Positions 1-12,698 of a stretch of DNA of 64,000 nucleotides are shown here, one piece after another; position 1 is the first letter of the stretch, and every line of letters begins with the position of its first letter. The stretch is from the NCBI RefSeq assembly GCF_001723175.1, contig NC_064653.1, positions 2,852,001 to 2,916,000 on the forward strand, given 5' to 3'. The notes beneath the pieces were generated by a model. It did not search any database. It was given only the letters and a program-made list of their open reading frames with translations, and was not told the origin of the DNA. A program made the translations under genes and the position numbers. This stretch comes from Penicillium oxalicum (Eukaryota > Ascomycota > Eurotiomycetes > Eurotiales > Aspergillaceae).

Positions 1-708
1 CGTGGTGCCGCCTACAACGATGTCAGCACTGTCCAGCCCCTGACCTCCTCCGGTGGAGTGTCGTGGGCCTACAACTGGGCCATGTCCTCGTGGGGCCAAG
101 CTCTGCCCTCCAACGTCGAGTTCGTCCCCATGCTCTGGGGTGCCAAGGACTTTGGTGGCTGGTTCGCGGCCATCGAGACGGCTCTCTCGTCCGGCTGCGG
201 CTACATCCTGGGCTTCAACGAGCCCGATATTGGCTCCCAGGCCAACATGAGCCCTTCCCAGGCCGCGGGTTACTACCAGAACTACATCACTCCCTTCAGC
301 GGCAAGGCCAAGCTCATCTCCCCCGCCGTGTCTTCGTCCACCAACGCCGGCATGGGTCTCTCCTGGCTCGGTGAGTTCTTGAACGACTGCTCTTCCTGCG
401 GGCTCAGCGGTCTGGCCGTGCACTGGTACGGTGAGACGGCCGAGCAGTTCAAGTCGCACATCACCCAGGCGCTGTCTCTGGCCGCGGACCACGGTATCCC
501 CGAGGTCTGGGTGACCGAGTTCGCCCTCAGCGCTGATGTCGGTGGTGTCACCGACGCGTCCAACACCGCCGCCTTCCTCTCCGAGGTTCTGCCGTGGCTC
601 GACGCCCAGCAGGGTGTCTCTCGTTACTCGTACTTTATGTGCGCTGAGAATTACCTGGTCAGCGGTAACGCCTTGAACCAGGCCGGTCAGGCTTACGTCT
701 CTGCCTAA
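1..708 (+). CDS. GH128 (Asl1-like) endo-beta-1,3-glucanase, 3' part
   Basis: This is the C-terminal 235 residues of a glycoside hydrolase of family GH128 (Asl1-like), an endo-beta-1,3-glucanase fold secreted to the cell wall. The reading frame is open from base 1 and the stop TAA is at 706-708, so the gene begins outside the window and any signal peptide is not visible. Two glutamates in family-typical settings are seen: the Glu of GFNEPD (codon 220-222, expected acid/base) and the Glu of WVTEFAL (codon 517-519, expected nucleophile). The aromatic MLWG and HWYG segments also fit a carbohydrate-binding TIM barrel. The gene is convergent with the WD40 gene that follows. Family assignment is by motif recognition; wall remodelling as its role is inferred. 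Confidence 0.88.
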   Translation, partial: RGAAYNDVSTVQPLTSSGGVSWAYNWAMSSWGQALPSNVEFVPMLWGAKDFGGWFAAIETALSSGCGYILGFNEPDIGSQANMSPSQAAGYYQNYITPFSGKAKLISPAVSSSTNAGMGLSWLGEFLNDCSSCGLSGLAVHWYGETAEQFKSHITQALSLAADHGIPEVWVTEFALSADVGGVTDASNTAAFLSEVLPWLDAQQGVSRYSYFMCAENYLVSGNALNQAGQAYVSA

Positions 709-1613
709 GCGTGGATGCATCTGACACACTCTGACGAGGCAACTCACCTCTTCCCCCTTTTCTCTTTTTCCTTGTCATGTCTGGCAGACGGCAAGACGAA
801 GATGAAAAACACAAAAAGCACCACGTTCCACGAATCCATGAAAAAGAAACAATGACTCTTGATGTTCTAGATGGCCTTCCTTTTTTTTTGGTTGATGGGG
901 AACTCCTTTCTATTCCCCCCGATATGATTGTTTTTTTTTTTTTTTGCAATCTTTGGGTTTGAAGCACTTTTGGGCTTGATGCCTCTTTCAATGTATCTAC
1001 GAGCGCAACACGATGAGCGAGCTCTCGTCTCGGATGATCTTGGAATTTGATCTTGGTTTTTTTCAACATGATGTTAGTATTTTCCGTATCGTACACGGTA
1101 ACCATGTAAATTTCTGGAGGCTTGGCATTCAAGGACTTGATGTCAGAATAGAATCTCTTAAAAAGACAACGGCTCGGTACCTTCCCACCGTTGCGATTGA
1201 GCTTGCTTCTCTGGTTCTTTCCAGTCAAATTCCAATTTTGTGTTCCTGGCTCAAAAACCAACAGCTCTTTTGATGCATATCCCTTTCCCTCCCGTTATAC
1301 AAACTCCCTAAACCCCGGGTATTTCCAAGACTAGGAAAACAAGAACAGGAAAAAAAGACGGACAAAATATAAAAGACAAGGAAAAACCAAAAAAAAAAAC
1401 ATCATCCCCAGAGAGGAGAACTAAACAGACCAGGATGCCCCCTCCCCCACAGATAACCATGATTGAAGCGCCTTTTGAGAATGCGTGTAAATGCAACACT
1501 AGACAACCGAGGGGAAAGAGAAACACAGACGAAATGAAAAGGAAAAGGTAGTCGGATGAAAAACAAGAATTTCGAAACCCGAAATCCGAAAAAAGAAACA
1601 CAAAAGCCGAGGA
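709..1613. other. Tail-to-tail intergenic region
   Basis: This 905-base stretch lies between two convergent genes and should contain both 3' UTRs. It is rich in T and A tracts (for example about 14 T near 931-944). The open frames on either strand are low-complexity (Lys- or Phe-rich) and look like chance. Confidence 0.6.
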
Positions 1614-3368
1614 TCATGTCATTACCACATCTTCGGTGTGGGTCGGTGTATTCTCCGTTGAAACAGTCTCGAGAGGCGCATCGGTCATTTCGTTATCGTC
1701 CTCTTCATGTTCAGCCGCAACGTCGATCTCGTTGCTGACGCCAACAGTGACGGCCGTCGGACCGACATTTGTCCCATTGAGGGTCGAGTCCTGACCATCT
1801 TCCTCCCACACTCGAACCGTCTTATCCAGTCCGCAGCTGACAATGAGGCGTGTACCGTTCAATTTGCCCGTGTGCACGCCCAGAACCACATCCGTGTGAC
1901 CTTGGATGCGCTGCAGGATCGACTTGCTAATAATATCCCAGCAGAGAATCGCACCGTCCTCACTGCCGCTGACGGCAAAAGCCAACGGGGGAGTCTGTTT
2001 GGCTGCGTCGGTATCCGACGAGGCGGACGAGCCGTAGTACCCGAAACACCCTGAAAGGCTATACTTGTGATTGACGTGGCCCTGGAAGGTCTTGATGACG
2101 CGGCTTTCGACGTAATTCCACATGCGGATACATCCGTCCAGCGTCCACGCGAGAATGTATTTCCCGTTGGGCGAGAACTTGACGCACGTCGCGGGCGGGT
2201 TGTCCTCGTGAACGAGGGTCTTGAGGCATTGACCACTGTGTGTGTCCCAGACGCGAACGAGACCGTCCAAGGCACAGGAGACGATGAGGGTGCCGTCGTG
2301 GACGACGTCGATGCCGGCGACGGGGTCGGAGTGGGCGGGGAGTGAGCGCATCACGCGTGCGCGGCGGACGTCCCAGACAAAAACGGCCTCATCGTAGGAA
2401 CCGCTGACGAGGATGTTGCCTTTGGGGGCAAAGGCAATTTGGTAGACGTAATTGTGGTGACCTTGGAAGATTTTGGAGTGTGCACGACCCTAGAGCGTGG
2501 GGGAAAATAATGCGAAGAGTGGGTTAGAACAGGGGCCGAGGACGGATATCATGTGGTCATGCTGGAGAGTCGCCAGAAAAGGAGGGAAGATATAGGTCGG
2601 CACGAGCTTACAGTGTTCACATTCCAAAATCGTATTGTCTTATCGTCGGACCCTGAAGCAATCCATTGTCCATCCGGACTCCACGCAATAGTGGAAATGC
2701 CGGCCAGATGGCCCTCAAAGGTGTAGATCAATCGGCCCGTCAATGTGTCCCAGACTTTCACAGCGGCGTCGGCACCTTGAGAATAGAGGGAATGTCAGCA
2801 TTGTGCTAGTGGCTCCAAGAAAGCAACTTCAATTCCACAACAAACCTCCACTTGCAATCATCGAACAGTCCGGAGAGAACTGCACCGCCGACACGCCGCG
2901 CAGATGCCCGCGCAGCACAAATCTCTCTTTATAGTTCAGTCGTTCGGGCTTGGCAGGTATTTCCACCGAAGGGACCGGCCTCGTTGAATGTTCCGCAGAC
3001 CCTTCTTCTTCCTTCCCCTCCTCCTCATCGCCAATATTCATCACATCGTCGTGGGATTCTCGATCGGATTGGGCGTTGCTACTCATGCCGGCATGACGAT
3101 CAATTGGCGAAGGGCTGCCGCGCTCCCGCGCGTCGCGCCAATCCTCTTCAGAGCTGGCGGCCTGGTCGCCAGAGATTTCCGATTCTTGAAATTCTCTCGC
3201 TTCCCGCTTCAGTCGTTTCGGGGGGGTGCTCTTGTTTCTGGACCAGCTTCGTCGCTGGTGCTCGGCCTCGGCTTGTTCAGTGCTTGGGAATGTCTCGTTG
3301 GGCGAGATCTCCGCGGGAGACGAGCCGCGCGAATCGCGCCGTCGAGTTCGGGGGCGCGCATTATCCAT
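1614..3368 (-). CDS. COMPASS complex WD40 subunit Swd3/WDR5-like
   Basis: A 520-residue WD40 protein of the Swd3/WDR5 type, the beta-propeller scaffold of the Set1/COMPASS histone H3K4 methyltransferase. Three exons close in phase: 3368-2846, 2775-2612 and 2489-1614, separated by GT-AG introns of 70 and 122 nt. The first ~150 residues are charged and Ser/Pro-rich (predicted disordered). The propeller begins near LRGHLRGVSAVQFSPD and continues through GHLAGISTIAWSPDG, a GHHNYVYQIAF blade, SLPAHSDPVAGIDV and HEDNPPATCVKFSPNGKYIL. The SLPAHSDPV and HEDNPP segments are what separate WDR5-type proteins from generic WD40 proteins. An acidic tail follows the last blade. The start is the first ATG giving the Arg-rich N-terminus. 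It is divergent from the Isc1-like gene, with a ~355-bp shared promoter. Confidence 0.85.
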
Positions 3369-3723
3369 AGGCAAAGATCTGAAAAGGGCAAGACAAAAAA
3401 AAGAAACGGGCAATTAAATTGTCGAAGACGGCGACCCAGTCACAAGTGGTCAATCGCGGCTCAAAACTTTTTGTCTGTTGACGTTTGGACGCAATTGGAT
3501 CTTTTGACCTCTTCCCCGCGCGGCGCCGAAAATCAAGCGATAAACTTATCGCCCACATCAAGCGGGCGGTGAGTGTGTGACTTTACATCACCGATCGACA
3601 CTTTCCAGAACGGAAGCTCTTCCTTGGCGGACTGCCAGATATCCACTCGATACGTTGGATCTTTGAGCATCCAGCACAACTTTTGTCGAGGTCAAGTGAA
3701 GCCGAGGACTCTCGGGTGGCACA
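3369..3723. promoter_or_regulatory. Shared divergent promoter region
   Basis: 355 bases lie between the start codons of the divergently transcribed Swd3-like and Isc1-like genes, so both promoters and 5' UTRs must fit here. No specific site is recognised. Confidence 0.5.
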
Positions 3724-5188
3724 ATGGCCAATTCACTTCCTCCCACCGAGGCCCCCACTCACATTCGAATCCTGACTCTCAACTGCTGGGGGGTTTGAAA
3801 TTCATCTCCAAGTTCCGTCATGAACGTCTATCGGAGATTGGACGCCAGCTGGCTCTGGCCGACACACCCCCTGAGATTGTAGGTCTGCAGGAATGCTGGA
3901 CCCAGCAAGACTACCAGAGCATTCGTGACCAGACGCAACACATTCTCCCGTATGGAAAATTCTATTTCGGCGGCATCTTCGGGGCCGGATTGGCCATCTT
4001 GTCGAAATGGCCGATCGAGGAGAGCAGCATGTACGGGTATCCACTGAACGGACGACCCACGGCTTTCTTCCGCGGCGACTGGTACGTTGGCAAGGGAGTC
4101 GCTTGTGCTCGAGTGCGCTTTGGACCAGGATCGGCCGATGTGGCCGAGGTCTTTTGTACGCATCTGCATGCGCCGTACGAGCGAGAACCGAACGACTCCT
4201 ATTTGTGTCACCGGACTGCGCAGGCTTGGGAGATTTCGAAACTGATGCGCGGTGCTGCGGAGCGCGGGCACCTCGTCATTGGCCTGGGAGACTTCAATAT
4301 GATCCCCTCGTCTTTTGCGCACAAGTTGATTACTTCGCAAAGTCCTGTTCGTGACGTGTGGCGAGAACTACACCCTGATTCATCCGTGGGGGCTGCGATA
4401 GACCCTTCGGAACAGGCGCGGAAGAAGCCCGTTCCATCAGCAGAGTACAATCTCACAGAGAACTGCGCTACGTGCGATGGTCCCTTCAACACATGGCGCT
4501 GGCCCAAGGAGAAACAAAAACAGCTGTTCAAGGGTCACGAATCACCCGTCGATAAGGATGGTCCCGATACCCACGGCAAACGACTGGACTACATCTTCGT
4601 CGGGGACGGTGGCTATGCTCCGGATTTCCCTCCGCCCCGATGGTCGGTCGAATCTGCACAGGTCAGCATGACGCAGCGCCATCCCACCCTGCGCTGCTCA
4701 CTGAGTGATCACTTTGGCGTCGAGGCTGTAATCACCCGAACACCTGCTGGACGAGAACACTCCTCTGCCCCGCCTCCTCTCGACGACACGCACCCTTCGC
4801 CCGACTCACCTCCTCTGAAAAAGACCACGTCTACGTCCCTGGCCCCCAACGCCGCTCTGTCCCCCGAAACCTACGATGTCATCCTCGAGATGATTCACAC
4901 GTATGTACTCCGCGAGCGATCCCAACGTCGCTGGCGAATGGCCCACTTCATCACCTCGATATTTGTCTCGATAGGGTGCATGATTGGTGTGTGGTGGGTC
5001 GGTAGCCGTACATATATCGGATTTATCCTGATTCTGGTGAGCACGTTGAACTTTGCCGCTGGAATCCTGGATGGGCTAATTGGGGGCTGTTCATGTCTGG
5101 TGAGCTTCGTGCTCTAAAGGAGTTTGAGTGGGAGGTGCGGAATGCGCGGAGCTTAGTCGTGGCTGCTGAGAAGAAACCTGAGAATTAA
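3724..5188 (+). CDS. Isc1-like inositol phosphosphingolipid phospholipase C (two apparent frameshifts)
   Basis: Homologue of fungal Isc1 / neutral sphingomyelinase, a Mg-dependent enzyme hydrolysing inositol phosphosphingolipids at membranes. The endonuclease/exonuclease/phosphatase fold is visible: LTLNCWG, LQECW, FCTHLHAPY, GLGDFNMIPS, LDYIFVGDG and SDHFGVEA. Two C-terminal membrane segments follow (MAHFITSIFVSIGCMIGVWW and an IGFILILVSTLNFAAGILDG stretch). The homologous sequence is spread over three frames. Frame 1 runs from ATG 3724 to the G6 run at 3788-3793. The next frame runs from 3795 to ~5086. A third frame, from the G5 run near 5082-5086, gives LFMSGELRALKEFEWEVRN and stops at 5186-5188. 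Both breaks sit in G homopolymers and each is repaired by one extra G, so sequencing error is likely, though pseudogenisation is possible. The frame open from 3573 upstream of 3795 is not homologous. Confidence 0.82.
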
Positions 5189-5863
5189 ATTCGTGAAAGC
5201 GGAAAAAAAAGAGACTGGGGTTCTATGTCGTCTCCAAGAGCTTTTGCCTTTGAACTGTGAATAGGATGGGGTGATTGTGGATTATAAATAGGCTGTATGA
5301 TACCTACTACTTTTTTATACTTGTCAGTCGAGATTCCGTCGTATAGATTTATCAAGACGGATCGATTTAATATATGTCATCAACTATTCCACTACTCCAC
5401 CATCACTCGGACGCTATCCATATTCCAGGAGAGAATTTCGAGGACACGACGGCGGTGTTCGAGGATTAGTCAGATACCTAGGTGCTCTTAATGCGCCATC
5501 TGCGTGGAACTAGGGATGGGACCTTCTCAAACGAGTCTCCTACCGGCTTCGGTAAGGTGTCTTTTTGGCTTTTAGAAAGGCTGGCTCTACGCTCGTAGCA
5601 AGCCATGGTTTTACTTCAAATCAAGTGTCCCGAGGAGAGAGGCAAGCTACGTGAGTATTGATCAACTACCCATGATACAATCATCGAATCAATTGAATGT
5701 GGTGTCGCAAATGACAAGATTCAAGCAGCAAAGAGTGTGTTTGTGTTCATTCTCGTATCACGAATTGAAAAGAGCGGCACTAAAAAGGTCTGTTCTCAGA
5801 CTTTGAAGGCTCTCTTGATCCAGATTACCAATCAAAGGACAAGCCCCCGTGGTCGAATTCCAT
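5189..5863. other. Convergent intergenic region
   Basis: 675 bases between the 3' ends of the Isc1-like and Thi4 genes. I see no coding signal, RNA gene or repeat in it. Confidence 0.5.
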
Positions 5864-6944
<1,081 letters not shown>

Positions 6945-7040
6945 GGTGATGGATGAGGGATCAAGTCGGGTAGGTGACTTGACACTCTGGGTTAGTATTT
7001 CATGCTTATAGCAGACAGAAAGGGAGGAAGGGTGGGAAGG
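6945..7040 (-). promoter_or_regulatory. Thi4 5' UTR segment with branch-point-like sequence
   Basis: Between the aptamer and the Thi4 start codon the minus strand carries a perfect yeast-type branch-point sequence TACTAAC (6991-6997). Candidate 3' splice sites follow (TCAAG, CAG). In fungal thiamine genes the TPP aptamer works by changing 5' UTR splicing; this would be the downstream end of such a leader intron. The exact junction cannot be fixed by eye. Confidence 0.45.
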
Positions 7041-7163
7041 CAGTGATCCTTTCGCTGGTATTATCCAGATATCAAGTTATGACCGTATAATCTCAGAACG
7101 AACTCCTCGTCAACGACAATCTCGTGTGCACCAGCGCGCGACGGAATGAACCGTCCATCACTC
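7041..7163 (-). ncRNA. TPP riboswitch (thi-box) in the Thi4 leader
   Basis: Minus-strand aptamer in the Thi4 5' UTR. The conserved CTGAGATTATACGG (7082-7095) and TCTGGATAATACCAGCG (7053-7069) elements that bind the pyrimidine and pyrophosphate ends of TPP are both present, followed by AAAGGATCA. The P1 stem is formed by AGTGAT (7157-7162) and ATCACT (7042-7047). The intervening arm is lengthened as in fungal P3 stems. Just upstream, a GTAACT donor (~7227) and a TTGTTTCAG acceptor (~7169) could splice a ~59-nt leader intron ending immediately before P1. The expected behaviour is reduced Thi4 expression when TPP binds and leader splicing changes, as known for Neurospora NMT1 and Aspergillus thiA. 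Confidence 0.93.
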
Positions 7164-8955
7164 CGCTGAAACAACAAGACAGCCAATTTACAAGGAGAAC
7201 GAACACCGGTCCACGCCCAGAAGTTACCTGAGATACCTTGATCCCTCATAGATAATGTGCCCAGCCAAAGCATGTCCATGGCTTCCCTGCCGAATGGGAG
7301 GGGCTGTATGTACTTGGGTTGAGAGGGTTTTCTAGATGGATGAGTTGAGTCAGTGGGCAAAATCGATTTCAAGGGCACGGACAATAGGGGGAAAGTAGAT
7401 ACTGTTGTAGCTGGAAAGCTGGGAATCCGGGTTGAATACTTTGAAAATTGTAGAAAAGATAGAGTGATAGGAAAGAGGAAAAGTGCGAGAGGAGGGGTAG
7501 AATGTTTAATATACTGTTTGCTGGGTGACTGGGCCGGTAGTACTAACCCCGCTTTGAGGTACAACCATACATCACCACTGGCACTAGACCAGTGTACTTC
7601 GTACTACTTCCTAAGTAGTACTTAGTACGACCTGCTAGCGCTCTTGAGGCACTCCACGTTCTTCCACCAGAGTTCCAACCTTCTCTCCTCCATCCGGTGA
7701 GAGTCACGACAAGTTCCTTGGTCCCATTCCGTCGGGGATCATCCACTTGTCATCACTCGATCTACTCCCGGACAGTCAAGAGGCCCACGGGGGTCCGAAA
7801 CACTCCGACCGGTGAACAGACTCGTCTCGCAAGGTTGTTCTCGACTGCTCGAGAGCGGGAAGTCTCGATCCCATCATGATGAGGTGAAGTACAGTAGCCG
7901 TCACGTGTAATCACTACTTTCTCTTCCAGTTGGAGACAAGACAGTGACTCTATCGAGCCCGGAATATATCATTTCGCCAGGTACTTATCCTGGTTTCAGG
8001 ACAATTGAAGTCGAAGTAGAATAGTCATGCTCGAGGGAAATGGAAAGACGACTAGCGTTTACTACTTTTTTGCCATGGAGAGCCTTATTCCCAGTTTATC
8101 CGAGTACATGAAACTTAGTACCTCCTCACACTCCCGTCCTACAGTATTCTCTCCAGTATGCAGCCACGATGTCAGAAATTCTACATAGTGTTCTTACCAC
8201 CACCTATACCTCCCTCCCAGAAGTTCTTCTTGCCCAACTCGAAGAGACTGTAAACGGCCAGACATCCGGATGACTGTGCTCCATGAAGACTGACCACATC
8301 TCCATCCCTCATTCCACTGTCCTCCATGAGCTCTTCGCCCCGCCAAGCTGACCCACAATCGTACATGATGCGCGTCTCCACCAGGACAAATGAAGTAAAT
8401 GCCTCTCTCCTCGGGTGCGAATTCCCCGCGCAGACTGGATGATAGCCTTCGCCACGTAACGCGCACGCGAGTCTTGTTGAATCGGGGGCAAGTGACAGTC
8501 TGCTGCGATCTGGGAGACGATCCTGACAAAATCCATATTTACAATCCGAACGTGCTTGAGAGGCACATTATTCCATCCGACCCGAGAGACTTTATTTCGC
8601 TGCGGATAATCACAACCGCTTCCAATATGTACGCACTCAATTGCAACTGAGACTTTGCTACCCTTTTCCGCGTGAACCTAATCCAGATTCTCGATTGGGC
8701 CTGACGATGTGGAGACTAAACCTTGGCCATCGCGCGGAATCCAGTCCAATGATCAGGGCAGGTTGGTCAAGGGTCAGAAGAAGCAACAATGGTATTGGAA
8801 CAGAGTGAAAAAATCTCAATGGCGTGGGTGTCACTGAGTTGAGGCATCGGCTTTGGGGAAATGGGTCTATAGATATCCCGCATTGAGTGACATCACTGGA
8901 AAAAAAAAGACCTTAGGAACGTATGTTATCGTACAAAGAGCCGGTCGTCGTGGGT
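7164..8955. other. Thi4 upstream region and 3' flank of the ArAE gene
   Basis: About 1.8 kb without a recognisable gene. It contains the distal Thi4 leader and promoter and a perfect 9-bp inverted repeat at 7601-7621. The minus-strand open frames around 8194-8566 overlap each other in different frames and resemble no family I know. Confidence 0.5.
7601..7621. repeat. Perfect inverted repeat GTACTACTT-cct-AAGTAGTAC
   Basis: Two 9-bp arms with a 3-bp spacer lie about 660 bp upstream of the Thi4 start codon, within a GTAC-rich patch. It could be an operator or simply one of the GTAC-rich low-complexity patches seen elsewhere in the window. Confidence 0.6.
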
Positions 8956-11900
8956 TCACACCCTCACGGCGCCCACAAGAGCATCATCAGATGCCGGGAA
9001 AATATGGCCTAATTCCGCGGTGATCTGCAAAAGCTCATCCGACAGCTGGCCGCTCACGATAACTACAATGAGTCAGCGACAAGTCATGAGAAAGGACGGA
9101 ACATCACCTCCAAAAAAAACAGTCGTCAACAGTGAGACTTACTATAAGCGTAGAGCAAAGCGTAATCCTCGTCATGGGTCAGGTGTGATGCCTGTTTGTC
9201 GTGTCGGAATCGAGAAATCTGAGCGAGTAGCTCGTCTCGAGCGCGGTCTACATTGGCAGGGACGTCACTCAGGCTATGCCCAAGATCAACGGTGGAGGCA
9301 ATAGCTATCAGCAGGGTGGATTTGTAACGTTAGTCACTACATCCAAGACACCCAGGCCTACGGAGTGAATTCACTGAGGAGGTCGCTCCTGCAAACGCAG
9401 TGACTTACTAGTGAAAAGATGACCAATACAGTCGGACAGCCGCCGTCTAGTCGTCACTGTGTGGTGCAAAAGGGAGACTTGTCCCTCTGTGGGTGTGGCC
9501 AGGTGTGAAAGGACCAGGTCCAGAGAATGAAAGTCGTCCACAATATCTCTCGTGCGCTGAATGACCTTGCTATAGGTGGCTTCCGGAAAGTGATCCCGGA
9601 GCTCGAACTCGGATAATGCTGACTTCCGGAGAGGATCAAGTTGAGACAACAACCGTTGTATTTCGGCTCTGTCCTGAGCTTTGATGAAGAGAACAGGACA
9701 TTGAGCATGTTCTTCAGACAGCGCATCCAACGGATTAGATTTCCAAGCAGCAGCAAGGTGAAGCCATAGCGAGTGTAGGGTCTCGTCCAACTTCGTTCGC
9801 GCCCGAATCGGCCAGATACCTCGAGTGACGATGATTCCCCAGGCATTCCCGAGCATCACAGAGACTACTCGACGCAGGACGATGGAGGTGATATCGAGAT
9901 GTTCAACCCCATCCTCCGGGTCAGTCGCATCGGTCTGTATGTGCGAAAATGCGTAGAGCACCGACAGATTATATGTCAGTAAGATGAAGCGACCCATAGG
10001 CCCCTGGCCCTTCACAAGAATCAGGTAAAAAGGACCAACGGCCATGGCAAAGCCGGTGAGCGCCAACTTCACTGCGTCTGCCCCAGAAAAATACCAGGCT
10101 CCGATCGAGCAAAGCCCGCCGATACAAGTTCCCAGAAAACGCGAAAATCCTGTTGTGTTCGATGCACCAATAGTCATCGAGCATACCAGCATATACGAAA
10201 TCAGGCCCCATTCACCACGCCAGGCGAGATATATCGGCCTGGTGACAGATACGAAAGACGGAAGCGCAAAGAGGGCTGCACCGATGCCTACCTTGAGCGC
10301 AAACTTCATCTCATCCTTTCGTAGGAATTCGAAAGGCCGGACAACGTCGCCACGAGGTTCCAGGCGCTGTGTCAAAATACGCGTTACTCTCTGCGAATAA
10401 GACGTCAATGGAAGTGAATGTGACAAATGCCGCAAGTCCTCTCGTGAATGTGTGTCGCCTGTCGCTGAGTCTGCCGATACCTGCTTTAGAATGAACCCCC
10501 AATGTGCTCGGGAGCCGGGTAGACTGACCAGTCTGAGCCACCTGCGTCAAGTTTCTCCGACAAAGTGGCTGACAGGCGCGTTGTAGCCAACTCCATGCGT
10601 TTTTCGTGGACCGTAGATCAAGTTCGGCTTGCAATTCCGACATGCACAAGACAAGTTCTCTGAGCTGCTCACTTAGTTCAAGCAAAGATACCGAGAAATA
10701 TTCACAGTTAGCAAAGATCTCCTCAAGTCTTGCCTTATCGACTTGTGCGGGCGATATCCTTCCCCAATCTCGACGTAGTGATAAAAAGGCAGAACGGCGG
10801 GCATCTCGGTACTGGTCAACTGCCTCCGTGATCCTCGTCATCAATTCGTCGTTCATCATGCGCCTATGCTCGGTCGGGGGCCCGAGATTGACATTGATGA
10901 ATATCTCACGCAACGTGCGGGAAAGTGACAACTGGTATAGATGAGAAATCAACTATTGGAATAGATACGTCTCTGAATCTTTATTTCACTCACAATTGAT
11001 GCCGTAAGTCCCGCTGTTAGTTGCTCAAAGATCTCGGCTGGTGAATGACTTGACAATGGCACATCTTCTCCTTCTGGAACAAAGCTAGAAGGCTCGCTCT
11101 TGCGGTCTGGAGAATTATCACTACGGCGAGCTTCAATCCCTCCACGCTGCGCAGCATTGTTGGAATTTATGGCATCGAGAGGGTAACGAGTCGAAATCGA
11201 GTTTCGGGGCGTGTGTCGATGCTTAGTTTCTGCAAGCAACCTGGATTGTAAAGCCGCTGCGGTGCGCAGACCACCTAGACTATGGGTGATATCTTGAATG
11301 AGGCGCATCAGCTTTTTTTCCATCAAGTGCTCTCGCCTCGTTCCAATCACGTAGTGCTCAAGCTTCGTCTCAGCAAGCAAGATAGTCAATCGACCGAACG
11401 TCTCATCATGAAGCGGCGCTGACGTGACAAATTCCCGGGTCTGAATGTCCTGGTTCCTGCCATGAGTGAAGCTCTTGGTAATACCCGTGAGCATCATTAT
11501 TGTGGTACTTGTCAAAACAGACAACTCTTGGTGGAACTTGGACCGTGCAGAAACGGGAAACACGACAAAAGACACCGCTGTTGAGATGCCAATGCCGAGA
11601 AGTAGCATCCTGAGAATCTGAGAGATCTTTGTGAAGGACAGATCCCCCGACTGGACCGCGCCTTCTTTAGTCAAGACCAAGATCGAGGCCAATGAAGCCA
11701 AGGAGCATGCGATATTGACGAGCGGATCTTGTTGTCGTTGCTTGATCCATCCAATCAGTCCAAATCCACCCGTCACGAAGACAACCAACACAAACGCATG
11801 GCCCAACTCGATCAAGCCATGCCTTCTTTGAAAGAAGATCGTTACCCACATGCTCCCCAACGAAAGAAAAGTCGCGAAAAGAAAGGCCACGGACGCACAA

Positions 11901-12259
11901 ATCAGCGCCTTGTACATGGCACCTTGCGATCGCGCTGGATGGAAATAGACTGTGATCGTTGCCACCAAGTGTTTACCATAATGGTTACCGAGGAGTGCTC
12001 CGACGACGGGGATGAAGACTGCCATGGAGGCAAGTAAATATGCGAGACTGCATTTGAATATGCCGACTACCTGTCCAGAAGCAAGCACCGGCTTTGCTTG
12101 ACGCCAAGTCTGTGAAATCCAGTCAAGAAGGCGCCGAGGCAATCTTCTCTCTGTAGGTCCATCCTCGCTGAGAATAAAAGGTTCGAGTTCATCCATTTCC
12201 TCAAGGGCGTCGTGGCGCATATCCGAGTCATTTTGAACATGCGAATATGGTAGCCGCAT
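8956..12259 (-). CDS. ArAE/FUSC-family membrane protein (Bre4-like, DUF2421)
   Basis: A 999-residue multipass membrane protein of the fungal aromatic acid exporter (ArAE_2_N, DUF2421, FUSC_2) family, which includes yeast-type Bre4 proteins. My model has five exons: 12259-10994, 10931-10529, 10470-9409, 9304-9143 and 9062-8956; phases close throughout. The second-exon acceptor could instead be at 10953. The N-terminal half has hydrophobic segments such as CSLAYLLASMAVFIPVVGAL. The third exon carries the family hallmark VRPFEFLRKDEMKFALKVG, then RGEWGLISYMLVCSMTIGAS. The last exons give a soluble tail with YALLYAYIIV. The frame continues upstream of 12259 only through a TTG, so the first ATG was chosen. 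Substrate is unknown; whether it belongs to the neighbouring NRPS cluster is open, and its promoter lacks the cluster motif. Confidence 0.82.
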
Positions 12260-12698
12260 ATCGACAGCCGCAATGACGTCAGCTGTGAGAGGGCGGGACA
12301 AACTTAGGCTGCCTGGAGTGCAGTCACCTTGTAGGGAGCATAAGCTGTCATTTGAAGGCGCAGGTTGAAGTCATTGTACTTCAATTTGAATCAGAATGGT
12401 CTGGGACCTGAAAAAGAAGCTTTTGGGTTTGGAGATCCGCTCTAATCTCGATTCTCCACATGATTCTGCCCCTCAAGCTGCTACCGCCTTCGTGAAGCCG
12501 CTCCAAGTTTCCAACTACGAGTGAGCCGTTTCTGGAACTTTAGGTGGAACCGGACCACAAATGCCTCCTGGGATCGCCGTAAAGTATCTTCAGCAGTCAA
12601 TCAACCAAGCATCATCCACGAGCACTCTTCATTTTGAAAATGGAGCATCTTGAAGCTGAACTTCTCCTCAAGAAGAATTGTCCATTTGGAAATAACAT
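12260..12698. other. Intergenic region, ArAE promoter
   Basis: 440 bases upstream of the ArAE-like gene and downstream of the MFS permease. Apart from a short upstream ORF starting near 12352 on the minus strand, I see nothing. Confidence 0.45.

Noticed and set aside
659..1261. Minus-strand open frame of 200 residues between the first two genes
   Set aside because: Lys/Arg/Ser-rich low-complexity translation across two convergent 3' UTRs, with no recognisable domain.
3573..3794. In-frame extension of the Isc1-like protein upstream to 3573
   Set aside because: The extra residues resemble nothing, whereas the ATG 3724 frame encodes RILTLNCWG, the family's N-terminus. The extension is a frameshift artefact.
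8194..8566. Overlapping minus-strand frames upstream of the ArAE stop, with a stretch RYVAKAIIQSARGIRTRGE
   Set aside because: No family was recognised, the frames are mutually inconsistent and no splice model unites them.
8940..8985. tRNA B-box-like GGTTCACACCC
   Set aside because: It overlaps the last codons of the ArAE-like gene, and no matching acceptor or anticodon arms exist.
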